64,000 nt of DNA from Pseudomonas sp. P5_109 (GTDB taxonomy: Bacteria > Pseudomonadota > Gammaproteobacteria > Pseudomonadales > Pseudomonadaceae): assembly GCF_034009455.1 (NCBI RefSeq), contig NZ_CP125380.1, positions 6,739,001-6,803,000 on the forward strand, written 5' to 3'. The notes under the pieces were generated by a model, which was not told the DNA's origin, searched no databases, and was given only the letters and a program-made list of their open reading frames with translations. A program made the translations under genes and the position numbers. How positions within the stretch are numbered: the first letter of the stretch is position 1; each line of letters opens with the position of its first letter. Shown in pieces: positions 21,592-31,449 of this stretch.

Positions 21592-22986
21592 ATGAGCACT
21601 GACAAGACCAATCAGTCCTGGGGCGGCCGCTTCAGTGAACCCGTCGACGCCTTCGTCGCCCGCTTCACCGCCTCCGTCACCTTCGACCAGCGCCTGTATC
21701 GCCACGACATCATGGGCTCGATTGCCCACGCTACCATGCTGGCCAAGGTCGGCGTGCTGACCGATGCCGAGCGCGACAGCATCATCGATGGCCTGAAGAC
21801 CCTCCAGGGTGAAATCGAGGCCGGCCAGTTCGACTGGCGTATCGACCTCGAAGACGTCCACATGAACATCGAGGCGCGCCTGACCGACCGCATCGGCGTG
21901 ACCGGTAAAAAACTGCACACCGGTCGCAGCCGTAACGATCAGGTCGCCACCGACATCCGTCTGTGGCTGCGTGACGAGATCGACCTGATCCTGGCCGAAA
22001 TCACCCGCCTGCAAAAGGGCCTGCTGGAGCAGGCCGAGCGCGAAGCCGCCAGCATCATGCCGGGCTTCACCCACCTGCAGACCGCACAGCCGGTGACGTT
22101 CGGGCATCACATGCTGGCCTGGTTCGAAATGCTCAGCCGCGACTACGAGCGCCTGGTCGACTGCCGCAAGCGCACCAACCGTATGCCGCTGGGTAGCGCC
22201 GCACTGGCCGGCACCACCTACCCCATCGATCGCGAATACACCGCCCAATTGCTGGGTTTTGACGCCGTTGGCGGCAATTCGCTGGATAACGTCTCCGATC
22301 GTGATTTCGCCATCGAGTTCTGCTCGGCCGCCAGCATCGCGATGATGCACCTGTCGCGTTTCTCCGAAGAGCTGGTGTTGTGGACCAGCGCGCAGTTCCA
22401 GTTCATCGATCTGCCGGACCGTTTCTGCACCGGCAGCTCGATCATGCCGCAAAAGAAAAACCCGGACGTGCCGGAGCTCGTGCGTGGCAAGACCGGCCGT
22501 GTATTCGGCGCGCTGATGGGCTTGCTGACCCTGATGAAAGGCCAGCCTCTGGCCTACAACAAGGATAACCAGGAAGACAAGGAACCGCTGTTCGACGCCG
22601 CCGACACCCTGCGCGACTCGCTGCGGGCTTTCGCCGACATGGTTCCGGCAATCAAGCCCAAGCACGCGATGATGCGCGAAGCGGCCCTGCGCGGGTTCTC
22701 CACCGCCACCGACCTGGCCGACTACCTGGTGCGTCGCGGCCTGCCATTCCGTGATTGTCACGAAATCGTTGGCCATGCCGTGAAATACGGTGTGGACAGT
22801 GGCAAGGACCTGGCGGAAATGAGCCTGGAAGAACTGCGCAAGTTCAGCGACCAGATCGATCAGGACGTGTTCGCCGTGCTGACCCTCGAAGGCTCGGTCA
22901 ATGCCCGTAACCACATCGGCGGCACCGCACCGGTGCAGGTGAAGGCTGCGGTAGCGCGCGGCCAGGCGTTGCTCGCCAGCCGCTAA
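21592..22986 (+). CDS. argH: Argininosuccinate lyase
   Basis: Last step of arginine synthesis: splits argininosuccinate into arginine and fumarate. 464 residues, full length. Begins [20 protein letters not shown] and carries [13 protein letters not shown] and the fumarase-superfamily signature [15 protein letters not shown]. The frame is open back to 21508, but MSTDKTNQ is the family start. Divergent from algR, as in P. aeruginosa. Confidence 0.97.
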   Translation: MSTDKTNQSWGGRFSEPVDAFVARFTASVTFDQRLYRHDIMGSIAHATMLAKVGVLTDAERDSIIDGLKTLQGEIEAGQFDWRIDLEDVHMNIEARLTDRIGVTGKKLHTGRSRNDQVATDIRLWLRDEIDLILAEITRLQKGLLEQAEREAASIMPGFTHLQTAQPVTFGHHMLAWFEMLSRDYERLVDCRKRTNRMPLGSAALAGTTYPIDREYTAQLLGFDAVGGNSLDNVSDRDFAIEFCSAASIAMMHLSRFSEELVLWTSAQFQFIDLPDRFCTGSSIMPQKKNPDVPELVRGKTGRVFGALMGLLTLMKGQPLAYNKDNQEDKEPLFDAADTLRDSLRAFADMVPAIKPKHAMMREAALRGFSTATDLADYLVRRGLPFRDCHEIVGHAVKYGVDSGKDLAEMSLEELRKFSDQIDQDVFAVLTLEGSVNARNHIGGTAPVQVKAAVARGQALLASR

Positions 22987-22997
22987 ATCGCCAAAAG

Positions 22998-23063
22998 CTT
23001 CGCGAGCAAGCCCGCTCCCACAGGTTCAGTGTGACCCTTGTAGGAGCGGGCTTGCCCGCGATA
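22998..23063. repeat. REP pair
   Basis: Inverted units CGCGAGCAAGCCCGCTCCCA and TAGGAGCGGGCTTGCCCGCG with about 20 bp between them, after argH. Confidence 0.9.
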
Positions 23064-23088
23064 GCTGACTTCAGAGCACTACAAAAAC

Positions 23089-23748
23089 CTACTTCTTGGC
23101 CGCGATCATCGCCATGAACGCCGGCATCGCTGCCTCCTTGTCCGCCGCAATCCGCTGTACGTTCGGATTCTGTTCCAGCCGCTGCAACAGCGCCTTGGCC
23201 GCCGGAAACTCAGCCAACAAATCGATATCAAACAGCTTCCTGGCCACGCCGCAGGCCAATGGCACGCTGTACAGAAAGTACAGATCCGCCACGCTCAAGC
23301 TGTCGCCAGCCACGTAAGGGCTGAATTTGCCGTGCCGGCCCAGCGCCGCCATCCCCAGCAACAATTCGGCTTTGGTTTTTTCCTTGAGCGCATCCGGCAG
23401 GGTCATGCCAAAAAAGGCTTCGCCGTAGCAGGCCCGCCCCGGCAATTCGATGTACAACTCGATTTCCCTGGCCAATGCCAGCACCTGCGCGCGCTCGAAC
23501 GGATCGCTCGGCAGCAGCGGCGTGCCTTTCTGGCTCTGCTCGATGTATTCGAGGATCACGCTGGTTTCATTGATGAAGCCCTGCTCTACCTGCAGGACCG
23601 GAACCTTTCCACGCGGACTGATGGCCAGTGCCTCGGGGCTGGTACCGGCGTAAAACGGTACTTCTTCGAAGGGCAGTCCTTTTTCCAGCAGCGCCAGTTT
23701 GACCATGTTGTAGTAGTTACTGACGGAGAATCCATAAAGCTTGATCAT
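23089..23748 (-). CDS. Glutathione S-transferase family protein
   Basis: 219-residue cytosolic protein with a thioredoxin-like N-terminal domain (MIKLYGFSVSNYYNMVKLAL, then GKVPVLQVEQGFINETSVIL with the glutathione-binding ET..I loop) and an all-helical C-terminal domain (VADLYFLYSVPLACGVARK). Substrate unknown. The start at 23748 is chosen by homology with GAGGC upstream; the longer frame to 23853 is not supported. Confidence 0.9.
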   Translation of the reverse strand: MIKLYGFSVSNYYNMVKLALLEKGLPFEEVPFYAGTSPEALAISPRGKVPVLQVEQGFINETSVILEYIEQSQKGTPLLPSDPFERAQVLALAREIELYIELPGRACYGEAFFGMTLPDALKEKTKAELLLGMAALGRHGKFSPYVAGDSLSVADLYFLYSVPLACGVARKLFDIDLLAEFPAAKALLQRLEQNPNVQRIAADKEAAMPAFMAMIAAKK

Positions 23749-23873
23749 CACAAAGCCTCCAGGCCGTGCGGGGGTGGGCAGTGCCTGTTTATAGAACGTC
23801 GCCGGGATTCTTGCCAGCAGCATCACGCCGCTGAATGCGGTTAAACTGGCCACCTTTCCCTGAGGAGCCTGCC

Positions 23874-24158
23874 ATGAGCGAGCCGAACGATATCGACAAC
23901 GACGAAGAAGAGTTCGCCGAAAGTACCCTGATCCAGGCCATCGAAAACCAGATCGAAAGCGACAACCCGCCAGCGGCCAAGGCGACGTTCAACAAGCTGA
24001 CGCTGGTGGGTTACGAGCGGGAAGAAATCCTCAACTTGATGGCTCACGTTTTGGCGGTAGAAATCGACGCAATCCTCGAAGAAGACCGCGCGTTCAACAC
24101 CGAATGGTACGAAGCTGCACTGCGCGCATTGCCCGAGCTACCGCCGGAAAAGCAGTAA
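23874..24158 (+). CDS. Small acidic conserved hypothetical protein
   Basis: 94-residue acidic protein (MSEPNDIDNDEEEFAESTLI). A strongly negative N-terminal stretch is followed by a helical part (KLTLVGYEREEILNLMAHVLAVEIDAIL). A GAGGAG ribosome site stands before the ATG at 23874, so translation is likely. I recognise no named domain; the position next to argH suggests a conserved pseudomonad gene. Confidence 0.8.
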   Translation: MSEPNDIDNDEEEFAESTLIQAIENQIESDNPPAAKATFNKLTLVGYEREEILNLMAHVLAVEIDAILEEDRAFNTEWYEAALRALPELPPEKQ

Positions 24159-24173
24159 GCCCTACCTGCTCCC

Positions 24174-24274
24174 TGCAGGAGCGAGCTCGCTCGCGAAAAA
24201 CCCGAGAGCGCCGCGGGGCGTCAGGTTTCCAGCGTCATCGTTGATGACCTTCGCGAGCAAGCTCGCTCCTACAG
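24174..24274. repeat. REP pair
   Basis: Inverted units CAGGAGCGAGCTCGCTCGCGA and TCGCGAGCAAGCTCGCTCCT with a spacer of about 60 bp. Confidence 0.9.
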
Positions 24275-24367
24275 AGAAAAAACCCTGTCGCGGGCACTGG
24301 ACATGCCGGACAAGCGGGTTCACCTTAGGGGCGCTGTCGTCCAATTCCTAGAAAGTCTGGAGTCCTT

Positions 24368-24613
24368 ATGTCGCTTACCCCTGAGTTGGTTGCCGAACTG
24401 GAAGTCCTCGCACTCTTCAACCTGGACAGTTCCCAGGAAGGCCTGAAAATTCATCAGACCGCTGCCCCGAAACACATTGCCGCCGCCAAACGCCTCTTTG
24501 AAAAAGAACTGACCGACCAGCCTGATGGCGGTTACCTGACCAGCCTGGGTCGTGACGCCGCGCAAAATGTGCAAACCGTGCTGACCATTCTTAACGCCGA
24601 AGTAACAGCCTGA
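24368..24613 (+). CDS. TIGR02647 family small protein
   Basis: 81-residue protein (MSLTPELVAELEVLALFNLD) fitting the TIGR02647 family of short gammaproteobacterial proteins sometimes annotated as DNA-binding. The segment AAPKHIAAAKRLFEKELTDQPDGGYLTSLG is followed by a helical end. A GGAG ribosome site lies just upstream. Function unproven. Confidence 0.75.
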   Translation: MSLTPELVAELEVLALFNLDSSQEGLKIHQTAAPKHIAAAKRLFEKELTDQPDGGYLTSLGRDAAQNVQTVLTILNAEVTA

Positions 24614-24807
24614 ATTCTGCCGTGTCGCCCACGGAGACCCCGACCCAGGGATTTCCGCGGGCACATCCCCCTGATTACCGCCTCCAACCGTTAGAAATCT
24701 GACGCCAGAAAAACAAAATCAGCTTAAAAGTCCTCGCCTCAAGGCGCTAAACTGCCCCTCATCCGAAGAGCCCCACATCCGAGCCCTGCGAGCCGGTTTG
24801 AGCTGAC

Positions 24808-27651
24808 ATGACGCGCACCCATGAAATCCGCCCTGATCTGGACGAAGGAATCGACCGCAAGGTTCTCAGCCAGCTGCGCGCACGCTTTCTGAAACTCAAT
24901 GAAGGACGCATGGCTCGCGCCATGGAAGGGTTGTCGACCCGCCAGCAAGGGGTCCTGACCTTGCTGCCGCTGTTTTTCCACGTTAATCATCCGTTGTTGC
25001 CCGGCTATGTTTCCGGCAGTACACCGGCCGGGCTGTCGAATTTCGAGCCGGATGCCAACGTCCTCGCCGAAGCCCAGCGCCTGACCCGTTCGTTCTCCTA
25101 CAAACCGCGCCACGGCAGCAACCCGCCCCGGCCGATTCACGGACTGTTCCTGATGGGCAGCCTCGGCACCCTGGCCCAGGCCGACCAGAGCGACATGGAT
25201 GTGTGGGTCTGCCATGGACCGGACTTGACCGAAGGCGAACTCGCCGAACTGCGCAAAAAATGCCAATTGCTGGAAACCTGGGCTGCCAGCCAGGGTGCCG
25301 AGGCGCATTTCTTCCTGATCGACCCGAGCCGTTTCGTCCGTGGCGAACGCGATACCCAACTGAGCTCAGAAGACTGCGGTACCACCCAGCACTACCTGTT
25401 GCTGGACGAGTTCTACCGCACCGCGATCTGGCTGGCCGGGCGAACACCGATCTGGTGGCTGGTGCCGGTTTATGAAGAGTCGAGCTACGACCGCTACACC
25501 CATACACTGATCTCCAAACGTTTCATCCGTGCCGATGAAACCCTCGACCTCGGTAACCTGGCCTACATCCCGCCCGGCGAATTCATCGGCGCCGGGCTCT
25601 GGCAGTTGTTCAAGGGCATCGAATCGCCCTACAAGTCGGTGCTCAAGCTGTTGCTGACCGAGGTGTACGCCAGTGAGCACCCCAGGGTCCATTGCCTGAG
25701 CCTGCGCTTCAAGCAAGCGGTGTTCGCCAACCGGCTCGACCTCGACGAACTGGACCCGTACGTCGTGGTGTACCGGCGCATCGAGGAATACCTGATCGCC
25801 CGCAACGAACCGGAACGCCTGGAACTGGTGCGTCGCGCGCTGTACCTGAAGGTCAATCGCAAGCTGACCGGCAACAGCCGCACCCAGAACTGGCAACGCG
25901 CACTGCTTGAGCGCCTGGCCCACGAATGGCACTGGGACCAGCGTCAACTGACCCTGCTCGACAGCCGCAGCCAGTGGAAAGTCCGTCAGGTCAGCTCAGA
26001 GCGGCGGGCGCTGGTCAACGAGCTGAACTACAGCTACCGCTTCCTCACCCAGTTCGCCCGCCACGAACAAACCGTCAGTCGCATCAACAAGCGCGACCTG
26101 AGTGTTCTCGGCCGTCGGCTGTACGCCGCGTTCGAGCGCAAGGCCGGCAAAGTCGAATTCATCAACCCAGGTATCGCCCCGGACCTGGCGGAAGACACCC
26201 TGACGCTGGTGCACGCACCGAACAAGAAAGAACCGGGGCAAGGCCAGTGGGGCTTGTACAACGGCAGCCTGACGGCGTTGGAGTGGGAACATTTCGCGCC
26301 GATCAAACGCAGCCGCCACTTGCTGGAACTGCTGACCTGGTGCCACCGCAATGGCGTGATCGACAGCAGCACCCGCCTGGCCTTGCACCCCGGCACCAGC
26401 GACCTGAGCGAATTCGAACTGTTCAACCTGCTCGGCAGCCTGCAACAGACCATTGCCCTGCCCTTGCCCACTGTCGCCGAAGAGCCCCTGCTGCGCGCCA
26501 GCGTGCCAAGCGAAGTGCTGATTCTGGTGAATGTCGGCATTGATCCGCTCAAGCACCATCGCGACCTGAACATCCTGATGACTACCGAGCGCACGGATTC
26601 CCTGAGCTATGCCGGGGTCCGGGAAAATCTGGTGCTGACCCTGGACCAGGTCACACTCAACAGCTGGAACGAAGTGCTGGTCAGTCGCTACGACGGCCCC
26701 CATGCCTTGCTCGACTGCATCCGTGACTACCTCAACAACCTGCCGATCGGGCCACAACAACCGAAGCTGAGGGTGCGCTGCTTCTGCCATAACCGCGCGC
26801 AGTTCATCGCCCAACGGGTCGACGACATCCTCGAAACCGCGCAGAACCTGCTGCTGAGCCGGCTCAATCATCGCTACCTGATCCAGGTCCAGCAGCACTA
26901 CCACGTGCTGGAGTTGGTGCCGGGCCAGGTCCAGCACGTCGCGCTGGCCACCCTGCCAGCGCTGATCGATTACCTGGGCGAGGAAATGACCCGCTACAGC
27001 CCATTGCACCTTGATCCGAAGGCACTGGAAGACCACGACCTTGCGCTGTTCCTGCCGACGGGCCAGCCGGACTGCATTCAAGTGTTCTATCGGGTCAACG
27101 AAGATCAGGCCGATCTGTACGCGCTCGATGAGTTCAATGCCCTGTGGCAACAGCGCCTGCCCTGGCACGATGAGCAAAGCCTGTTGGTGCCGCTGCAGCG
27201 CTTCCTGCAATCGATCCAGTACCGTCGCGATGCCCTGTTGCCAATGGATGCGGCCACCCCCCAGAACCTCGACACCCTGTATTGCCAGTTGCTGCCGTCA
27301 GGCCCTGGCCGGGCGCGCCGCATCGAAGCCCGGCCGGTACCGCAGACGCCGGTGAACAAACCGTTCTACGACGTGCAGGCGATCGTCGGCAAAGCCGCAC
27401 CGGGTCAGGTGCAGGTGACGCTGTACTGCAATCAACGGGAGTTTTCCGAACTGGAGCATGGCGACCAGCTGTTCAGCGTGGTCGCCCGGGAAATCGTTGG
27501 GCAGCGTCGCGAGACCGAACGCTACCGCTGCTACATCACCGACCTCGACCTGTCAGGCCTGCTCGGCGAAGGGCAGAGTTCTACCCATCTGTACCTGCGC
27601 TACAAGGCTGACCTGGAGCACGCATTGAACGAGGCGCTCAATCAGGTCTGA
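24808..27651 (+). CDS. cyaA: Class I adenylate cyclase
   Basis: 947-residue enterobacterial-type (class I) adenylate cyclase that makes cAMP from ATP. The nucleotidyl-transferase core is near the N-terminus: LMGSLGTLAQADQSDMDVWV holds the GS..SD.D catalytic motif at about residue 112-130. The long C-terminal half is the regulatory region. In pseudomonads CyaA supplies cAMP for Vfr/Crp. It stands as a single gene; rnk converges on it 7 bp downstream. Several long antisense frames are coding shadows. Confidence 0.96.
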   Translation: MTRTHEIRPDLDEGIDRKVLSQLRARFLKLNEGRMARAMEGLSTRQQGVLTLLPLFFHVNHPLLPGYVSGSTPAGLSNFEPDANVLAEAQRLTRSFSYKPRHGSNPPRPIHGLFLMGSLGTLAQADQSDMDVWVCHGPDLTEGELAELRKKCQLLETWAASQGAEAHFFLIDPSRFVRGERDTQLSSEDCGTTQHYLLLDEFYRTAIWLAGRTPIWWLVPVYEESSYDRYTHTLISKRFIRADETLDLGNLAYIPPGEFIGAGLWQLFKGIESPYKSVLKLLLTEVYASEHPRVHCLSLRFKQAVFANRLDLDELDPYVVVYRRIEEYLIARNEPERLELVRRALYLKVNRKLTGNSRTQNWQRALLERLAHEWHWDQRQLTLLDSRSQWKVRQVSSERRALVNELNYSYRFLTQFARHEQTVSRINKRDLSVLGRRLYAAFERKAGKVEFINPGIAPDLAEDTLTLVHAPNKKEPGQGQWGLYNGSLTALEWEHFAPIKRSRHLLELLTWCHRNGVIDSSTRLALHPGTSDLSEFELFNLLGSLQQTIALPLPTVAEEPLLRASVPSEVLILVNVGIDPLKHHRDLNILMTTERTDSLSYAGVRENLVLTLDQVTLNSWNEVLVSRYDGPHALLDCIRDYLNNLPIGPQQPKLRVRCFCHNRAQFIAQRVDDILETAQNLLLSRLNHRYLIQVQQHYHVLELVPGQVQHVALATLPALIDYLGEEMTRYSPLHLDPKALEDHDLALFLPTGQPDCIQVFYRVNEDQADLYALDEFNALWQQRLPWHDEQSLLVPLQRFLQSIQYRRDALLPMDAATPQNLDTLYCQLLPSGPGRARRIEARPVPQTPVNKPFYDVQAIVGKAAPGQVQVTLYCNQREFSELEHGDQLFSVVAREIVGQRRETERYRCYITDLDLSGLLGEGQSSTHLYLRYKADLEHALNEALNQV

Positions 27652-27658
27652 GGGGATG

Positions 27659-28069
27659 TCACTCGGGGAAGTCGCCGCCATTGGCCGGCTGCGATTCCAC
27701 TTCCAGCAGAGTCAGTTTCAGTGTCTTGCCGCCCGGAGCCGGCCAGTCGATGTGCTGGCCAACCTTCAGGCCGAGCAGCGCACTGCCCACCGGGGCCAGG
27801 ATCGAGACTTTGCCTTCGTCGGCATTCGCATCCTTGGGGTACACCAGGGTCAGGTGGTAGTCCTTGCCACTGCCTTCTTCGCGGCAATGCACACGGGAGT
27901 TCATGGTCACGACATCCGCCGGCACTTCATCGTGGCCGACCAGGGTATCGGCGCGATCCAGCTCGGTTTGCAGCGCAATAACGCCCGGCAGCGTGTCGTC
28001 CAGGCTGTCGATCAGACGCTCCAGACGCTGGACGTCCAGACGGGTAAGGGTGATGGAAGGTGCGGTCAT
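27659..28069 (-). CDS. rnk: Nucleoside diphosphate kinase regulator Rnk
   Basis: 136-residue protein of the Rnk/GreA-like family: an N-terminal coiled-coil (about 1-45) and a C-terminal GreA/GreB FKBP-like domain (VSILAPVGSALLGLKVGQHI). Rnk binds RNA polymerase and influences nucleoside diphosphate kinase levels. The start at 28069 has AAGGAG upstream and matches the family. An intrinsic terminator lies only 38 bp upstream of the start codon, so the leader probably matters for its expression. Confidence 0.92.
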   Translation of the reverse strand: MTAPSITLTRLDVQRLERLIDSLDDTLPGVIALQTELDRADTLVGHDEVPADVVTMNSRVHCREEGSGKDYHLTLVYPKDANADEGKVSILAPVGSALLGLKVGQHIDWPAPGGKTLKLTLLEVESQPANGGDFPE

Positions 28070-28106
28070 GATCTGGGCAGACTCCTTTCTTCTGCACGAA
28101 AAAAGC

Positions 28107-28135
28107 AAAACCCCGCCAGAAAAAGGCGGGGTTTT
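28107..28135 (-). terminator. Intrinsic terminator in the rnk leader
   Basis: Perfect stem AAAACCCCGCC / GGCGGGGTTTT with a 7-base loop, followed on the minus strand by a run of six T. It lies 190 bp after the DUF1289 stop and 38 bp before the rnk start, so it could end the cyaY transcript or attenuate rnk. Confidence 0.85.
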
Positions 28136-28221
28136 CATAAGCCTCGATGGGTTGAGGCATTTCCGGACACTATCACAGCTCAAAAAATAAACAAGCTGGG
28201 CGATACAGCTTCCGCGCGGCC

Positions 28222-28320
28222 TTTGTGGCGAGGGGGCTTGCCCCCGTTGGGTTGCGCAGCGACCCCAGAATCTTTACGGCTGCTTCGCAGCCGAACGGGG
28301 GCAAGCCCCCTCGCCACAAA
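28222..28320. repeat. Inverted repeat pair, GTGGCGAGGGGGCTTGCCCCC family
   Basis: Second repeat family of the window. Outer arms TTTGTGGCGAGGGGGCTTGC and GCAAGCCCCCTCGCCACAAA enclose a smaller hairpin GGCTGCTTCGCAGCC. Confidence 0.9.
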
Positions 28321-28325
28321 AGCCT

Positions 28326-28544
28326 TTATGCCAAGGATTTGCGGTGAGCAGCCTCGGCGCAAATCACCCGCCGACGCTGATCATCGGCCGAGCGCCATTC
28401 GCGGATGTCTTCGACATGACGGAAACAGCCCAGGCAGACTTTCTGCTCGTCCAGCCGGCAAACCCCGCTGCAAGGCGATGGCACCGCCGGGCTGACATTG
28501 CTGTAGAGCGGCTTGGGCGGACGAATCGGAGCGGGTTGGGTCAC
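28326..28544 (-). CDS. DUF1289 family cysteine-rich protein
   Basis: 72-residue protein with the DUF1289 metal-binding-like pattern CSGVCRLDEQKVCLGCFRH and an Arg-rich C-terminus. Function unknown; a zinc or iron-sulfur site is possible. The likely start is a GTG at 28544 (VTQPAPIRPPKPL), 4 bp after the cyaY stop, so the two are probably translated from one mRNA. In-frame ATGs further upstream lie inside cyaY. Confidence 0.8.
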   Translation of the reverse strand: MTQPAPIRPPKPLYSNVSPAVPSPCSGVCRLDEQKVCLGCFRHVEDIREWRSADDQRRRVICAEAAHRKSLA

Positions 28545-28548
28545 GGAC

Positions 28549-28881
28549 TTACAGGCCTTCGAAATCGAATTCGACACCGGCCTGTTGCTGGACGATACGC
28601 TCGAGCATTTCACCCAGTTGCTCTTCGCTCTTGTCACACATCCAGCGCTCGCTTTCTTCGTCGTAGTCGAAATGGAAACCGCCGGACACCGCCGCCAGCC
28701 ACAGCTGGCGCAGCGGCTCCTGGCGACTGAAGATCAACTGGCTGCCGTTCTCGAACTTGACGGTCAGCACACCGGCCGAGCTTTCGAGGTCGATATCCAG
28801 GTCGCTGTCGTCAAAGATGTCCTCCAGGGTTTGCTGGGTGACATCGACCAGGTCATGGAAACGCGCTTCGGACAAACTCAT
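28549..28881 (-). CDS. cyaY: Iron donor protein CyaY (frataxin)
   Basis: 110-residue bacterial frataxin, which modulates iron-sulfur cluster assembly on IscU/IscS. The acidic first helix is clear (MSLSEARFHDLVDVTQQTL, then EDIFDDSDLDIDLES), followed by the beta-sheet motif GSQLIFSRQEPLRQLWLAA with the conserved Trp. Divergent from lptM-lysA, as in enterobacteria and other pseudomonads. Confidence 0.96.
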   Translation of the reverse strand: MSLSEARFHDLVDVTQQTLEDIFDDSDLDIDLESSAGVLTVKFENGSQLIFSRQEPLRQLWLAAVSGGFHFDYDEESERWMCDKSEEQLGEMLERIVQQQAGVEFDFEGL

Positions 28882-28962
28882 TACGGCAACCTCAAAAAGT
28901 GTCTGATCAGGCTCAAGCGCCGCAAGATACGACCGAGCCCCGTCGATTGCAAAGAATAACGA

Positions 28963-29056
28963 CCTGTGGGAGCGGGCTTGCTCGCGAATACGGACTGACA
29001 TTCAACGTTGATGTCGACTGACACGACGCCTTCGCGAGCAAGCCCGCTCCCACAGG
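28963..29056. repeat. REP pair in the cyaY-lptM gap
   Basis: Inverted units CTGTGGGAGCGGGCTTGCTC and GAGCAAGCCCGCTCCCACAG with a spacer of about 50 bp. It fills much of the 286-bp divergent promoter region. Confidence 0.9.
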
Positions 29057-29167
29057 GGCCGATGTGCTTGCGGCCAAGGCCCGCCGGACGGGCGGTCCGT
29101 TGCATAGGCAAGCTGCCGGGTGGCCGGTATACTCCGGCGCAATTAATGCATTTTCAAGGATTTCGCC

Positions 29168-29344
29168 ATGAAGCGCCTGATCTCTTCCCTTGCTGCGCTA
29201 CTCGCGGTTGCCTGTCTTGTGTCGGCCTGCGGTCAAAAAGGCCCGCTGTACCTGCCTGACGAGAACCAGGACCCTACCGAACAGGCCAAGTCGTCGCAAC
29301 AGCAGCCTGCCTCCAAAGCACACAAGCACGACGTCTACCAATAA
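29168..29344 (+). CDS. lptM: Small lipoprotein LptM/YifL (LppL)
   Basis: 58-residue lipoprotein, MKRLISSLAALLAVACLVSA followed by the lipidated cysteine at position 21 and GQKGPLYLPDE. Short length, the CGxKGPLY motif and the position directly before lysA-dapF identify it as YifL, now called LptM, which helps mature the LptD-LptE translocon in the outer membrane. AAGGA ribosome site upstream. It has the stop codon TAA at 29342-29344, 9 bp before lysA. Confidence 0.9.
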   Translation: MKRLISSLAALLAVACLVSACGQKGPLYLPDENQDPTEQAKSSQQQPASKAHKHDVYQ

Positions 29345-29353
29345 GGGAACCTC

Positions 29354-30601
29354 ATGGACGCTTTTAACTACCGTGACGGTGAACTGTTCGCGGAAGGTGT
29401 TGCCCTGTCTGCCATCGCCGAGCGCTTTGGTACACCGACCTACGTTTACTCGCGCGCGCACATCGAAGCCCAATACCTGGCTTACGCCGATGCGCTGGCC
29501 GGCACGCCGCACCTGGTGTGCTTTGCGGTCAAGGCCAACTCCAACCTGGGCGTCCTGAACGTCCTGGCACGCCTTGGCGCCGGTTTCGACATCGTCTCCC
29601 GTGGTGAACTGGAACGTGTCCTGGCCGCTGGCGGCAGCGCCGACAAGATCGTGTTCTCCGGCGTCGGCAAGACCCGTGACGACATGCGTCGCGCCCTGGA
29701 AGTCGGCGTGCACTGCTTCAACGTCGAATCCACCGACGAGCTGGAACGCCTGCAAGTGGTCGCCGCCGAACTGGGCGTTCGCGCGCCAATTTCGCTGCGC
29801 GTCAACCCGGACGTCGATGCCGGCACCCACCCGTACATTTCCACCGGTCTCAAAGAGAACAAGTTCGGCATCGCCATCGCCGACGCCGAAGACGTGTACG
29901 TGCGTGCCGCGCAACTGCCGAACCTGGAAGTGGTCGGCGTCGACTGCCACATCGGCTCGCAACTGACCACCCTGCCGCCGTTCATCGACGCTCTCGACCG
30001 CCTGCTGGGCCTGGTCGACCGCCTCGGCGATTGCGGCATCTACCTGCGCCACATCGATCTCGGTGGTGGCCTGGGTGTGCGATACAAGGACGAGGAGCCG
30101 CCACTGGCAGCCGACTACATCAAGGCCGTGCGCGAGCGTCTCGACGGTCGTGACCTGGCGCTGGTGTTCGAACCGGGCCGCTTCATCGTCGCCAACGCCG
30201 GCGTGCTGTTGACCCAGGTCGAGTACCTCAAGCACACCGAGCACAAAGACTTCGCCATCGTCGATGCGGCCATGAACGACCTGATTCGCCCGGCGCTGTA
30301 CCAGGCCTGGATGGACGTCACCGCCGTGCGCCCGCGCACCTCTGCGGCCCGCGCCTACGATATCGTCGGCCCGATCTGCGAGACCGGCGACTTCCTCGCC
30401 AAGGATCGTCAGCTGGCCCTGGAAGAAGGCGACCTGCTGGCCGTGCATTCGGCTGGCGCCTACGGGTTTGTCATGAGTTCCAACTACAACACCCGCGGTC
30501 GTACCGCCGAAGTGTTGGTGGACGGTGATCAGGCATTTGAAGTGCGTCGCCGTGAAACGGTAGCCGAGTTGTTTGCTGGCGAAAGCCTGCTGCCGGAGTA
30601 A
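29354..30601 (+). CDS. lysA: Diaminopimelate decarboxylase
   Basis: PLP enzyme for the last step of lysine synthesis, meso-diaminopimelate to lysine. 415 residues, full length. The PLP lysine is in [14 protein letters not shown], the phosphate-binding glycines in [12 protein letters not shown], and the substrate-binding cysteine in [12 protein letters not shown]. Second gene of the lptM-lysA-dapF-DUF484-xerC-yigB operon, 4 bp before dapF. Confidence 0.97.
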   Translation: MDAFNYRDGELFAEGVALSAIAERFGTPTYVYSRAHIEAQYLAYADALAGTPHLVCFAVKANSNLGVLNVLARLGAGFDIVSRGELERVLAAGGSADKIVFSGVGKTRDDMRRALEVGVHCFNVESTDELERLQVVAAELGVRAPISLRVNPDVDAGTHPYISTGLKENKFGIAIADAEDVYVRAAQLPNLEVVGVDCHIGSQLTTLPPFIDALDRLLGLVDRLGDCGIYLRHIDLGGGLGVRYKDEEPPLAADYIKAVRERLDGRDLALVFEPGRFIVANAGVLLTQVEYLKHTEHKDFAIVDAAMNDLIRPALYQAWMDVTAVRPRTSAARAYDIVGPICETGDFLAKDRQLALEEGDLLAVHSAGAYGFVMSSNYNTRGRTAEVLVDGDQAFEVRRRETVAELFAGESLLPE

Positions 30602-30605
30602 AACC

Positions 30606-31436
30606 ATGCTGCTGCGTTTTACCAAGATGCACGGCCTGGGCAATGACTTCATGGTCCTCGACCTGGTCAGCCAGCACGCGCACATCCTGCCCAAGCATGC
30701 CAAGCAATGGGGTGACCGGCACACCGGCATCGGGTTCGACCAGCTGCTAATCGTCGAAGCACCGAGCAACCCGGACGTGGATTTCCGCTATCGGATCTTC
30801 AACTCCGACGGTTCCGAAGTGGAACAGTGCGGCAACGGTGCGCGCTGCTTCGCCCGTTTCGTGCTCGACAAGCGCCTGACCGCAAAACGACTGATCCGCG
30901 TCGAAACCAAAGGCGGCATCATCGAGCTGGATGTGCGTAACGACGGCCAGATCGGCGTCAACATGGGCGCCCCGCGCCTGGTGCCAGCGGATATCCCGTT
31001 CCAGGCGCCGGAGCAGGCCACCAGCTATCAGGTCGACGTCGACGGCACCCCGGTCGATCTGGCCGCCGTGTCCATGGGCAACCCCCATGCCGTGCTGCGG
31101 GTCAGCGATATCAACAACGCGCCGGTGCATGAGCTGGGCCCGAAAATCGAACATCACCCGCGCTTCCCGGCACGGGTCAATGTCGGTTTTCTCCAGGTCA
31201 TCGACCGGAGCCGCGCGCAGTTGCGCGTCTGGGAGCGTGGAGCCGGGGAAACCCAGGCTTGCGGAACCGGCGCCTGTGCCGCCGCAGTGGCCGCGATCAG
31301 CCAGGGGTGGATGGATTCGCCGCTATTGATCGACCTGCCTGGCGGGCGCCTGTCCATCGAATGGGCAGGCCCTGGCCAACCGGTGATGATGACCGGCCCG
31401 GCAGTGCGTGTATATGAAGGACAAGTGCGTCTTTGA
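30606..31436 (+). CDS. dapF: Diaminopimelate epimerase
   Basis: Interconverts LL- and meso-diaminopimelate for lysine and peptidoglycan. 276 residues. The two catalytic cysteines are C75 ([13 protein letters not shown]) and C219 ([16 protein letters not shown]). The start [15 protein letters not shown] at 30606 matches the family and follows the lysA stop by 4 bp. Confidence 0.97.
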   Translation: MLLRFTKMHGLGNDFMVLDLVSQHAHILPKHAKQWGDRHTGIGFDQLLIVEAPSNPDVDFRYRIFNSDGSEVEQCGNGARCFARFVLDKRLTAKRLIRVETKGGIIELDVRNDGQIGVNMGAPRLVPADIPFQAPEQATSYQVDVDGTPVDLAAVSMGNPHAVLRVSDINNAPVHELGPKIEHHPRFPARVNVGFLQVIDRSRAQLRVWERGAGETQACGTGACAAAVAAISQGWMDSPLLIDLPGGRLSIEWAGPGQPVMMTGPAVRVYEGQVRL

Positions 31437-31449
31437 GTGAGCGAAACCC

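Noticed and set aside
25996..27210. 404-codon frame on the minus strand
   Set aside because: Antisense to cyaA; coding shadow.
29198..30769. 523-codon frame on the minus strand
   Set aside because: Antisense to lptM, lysA and the start of dapF, all of which are well supported.
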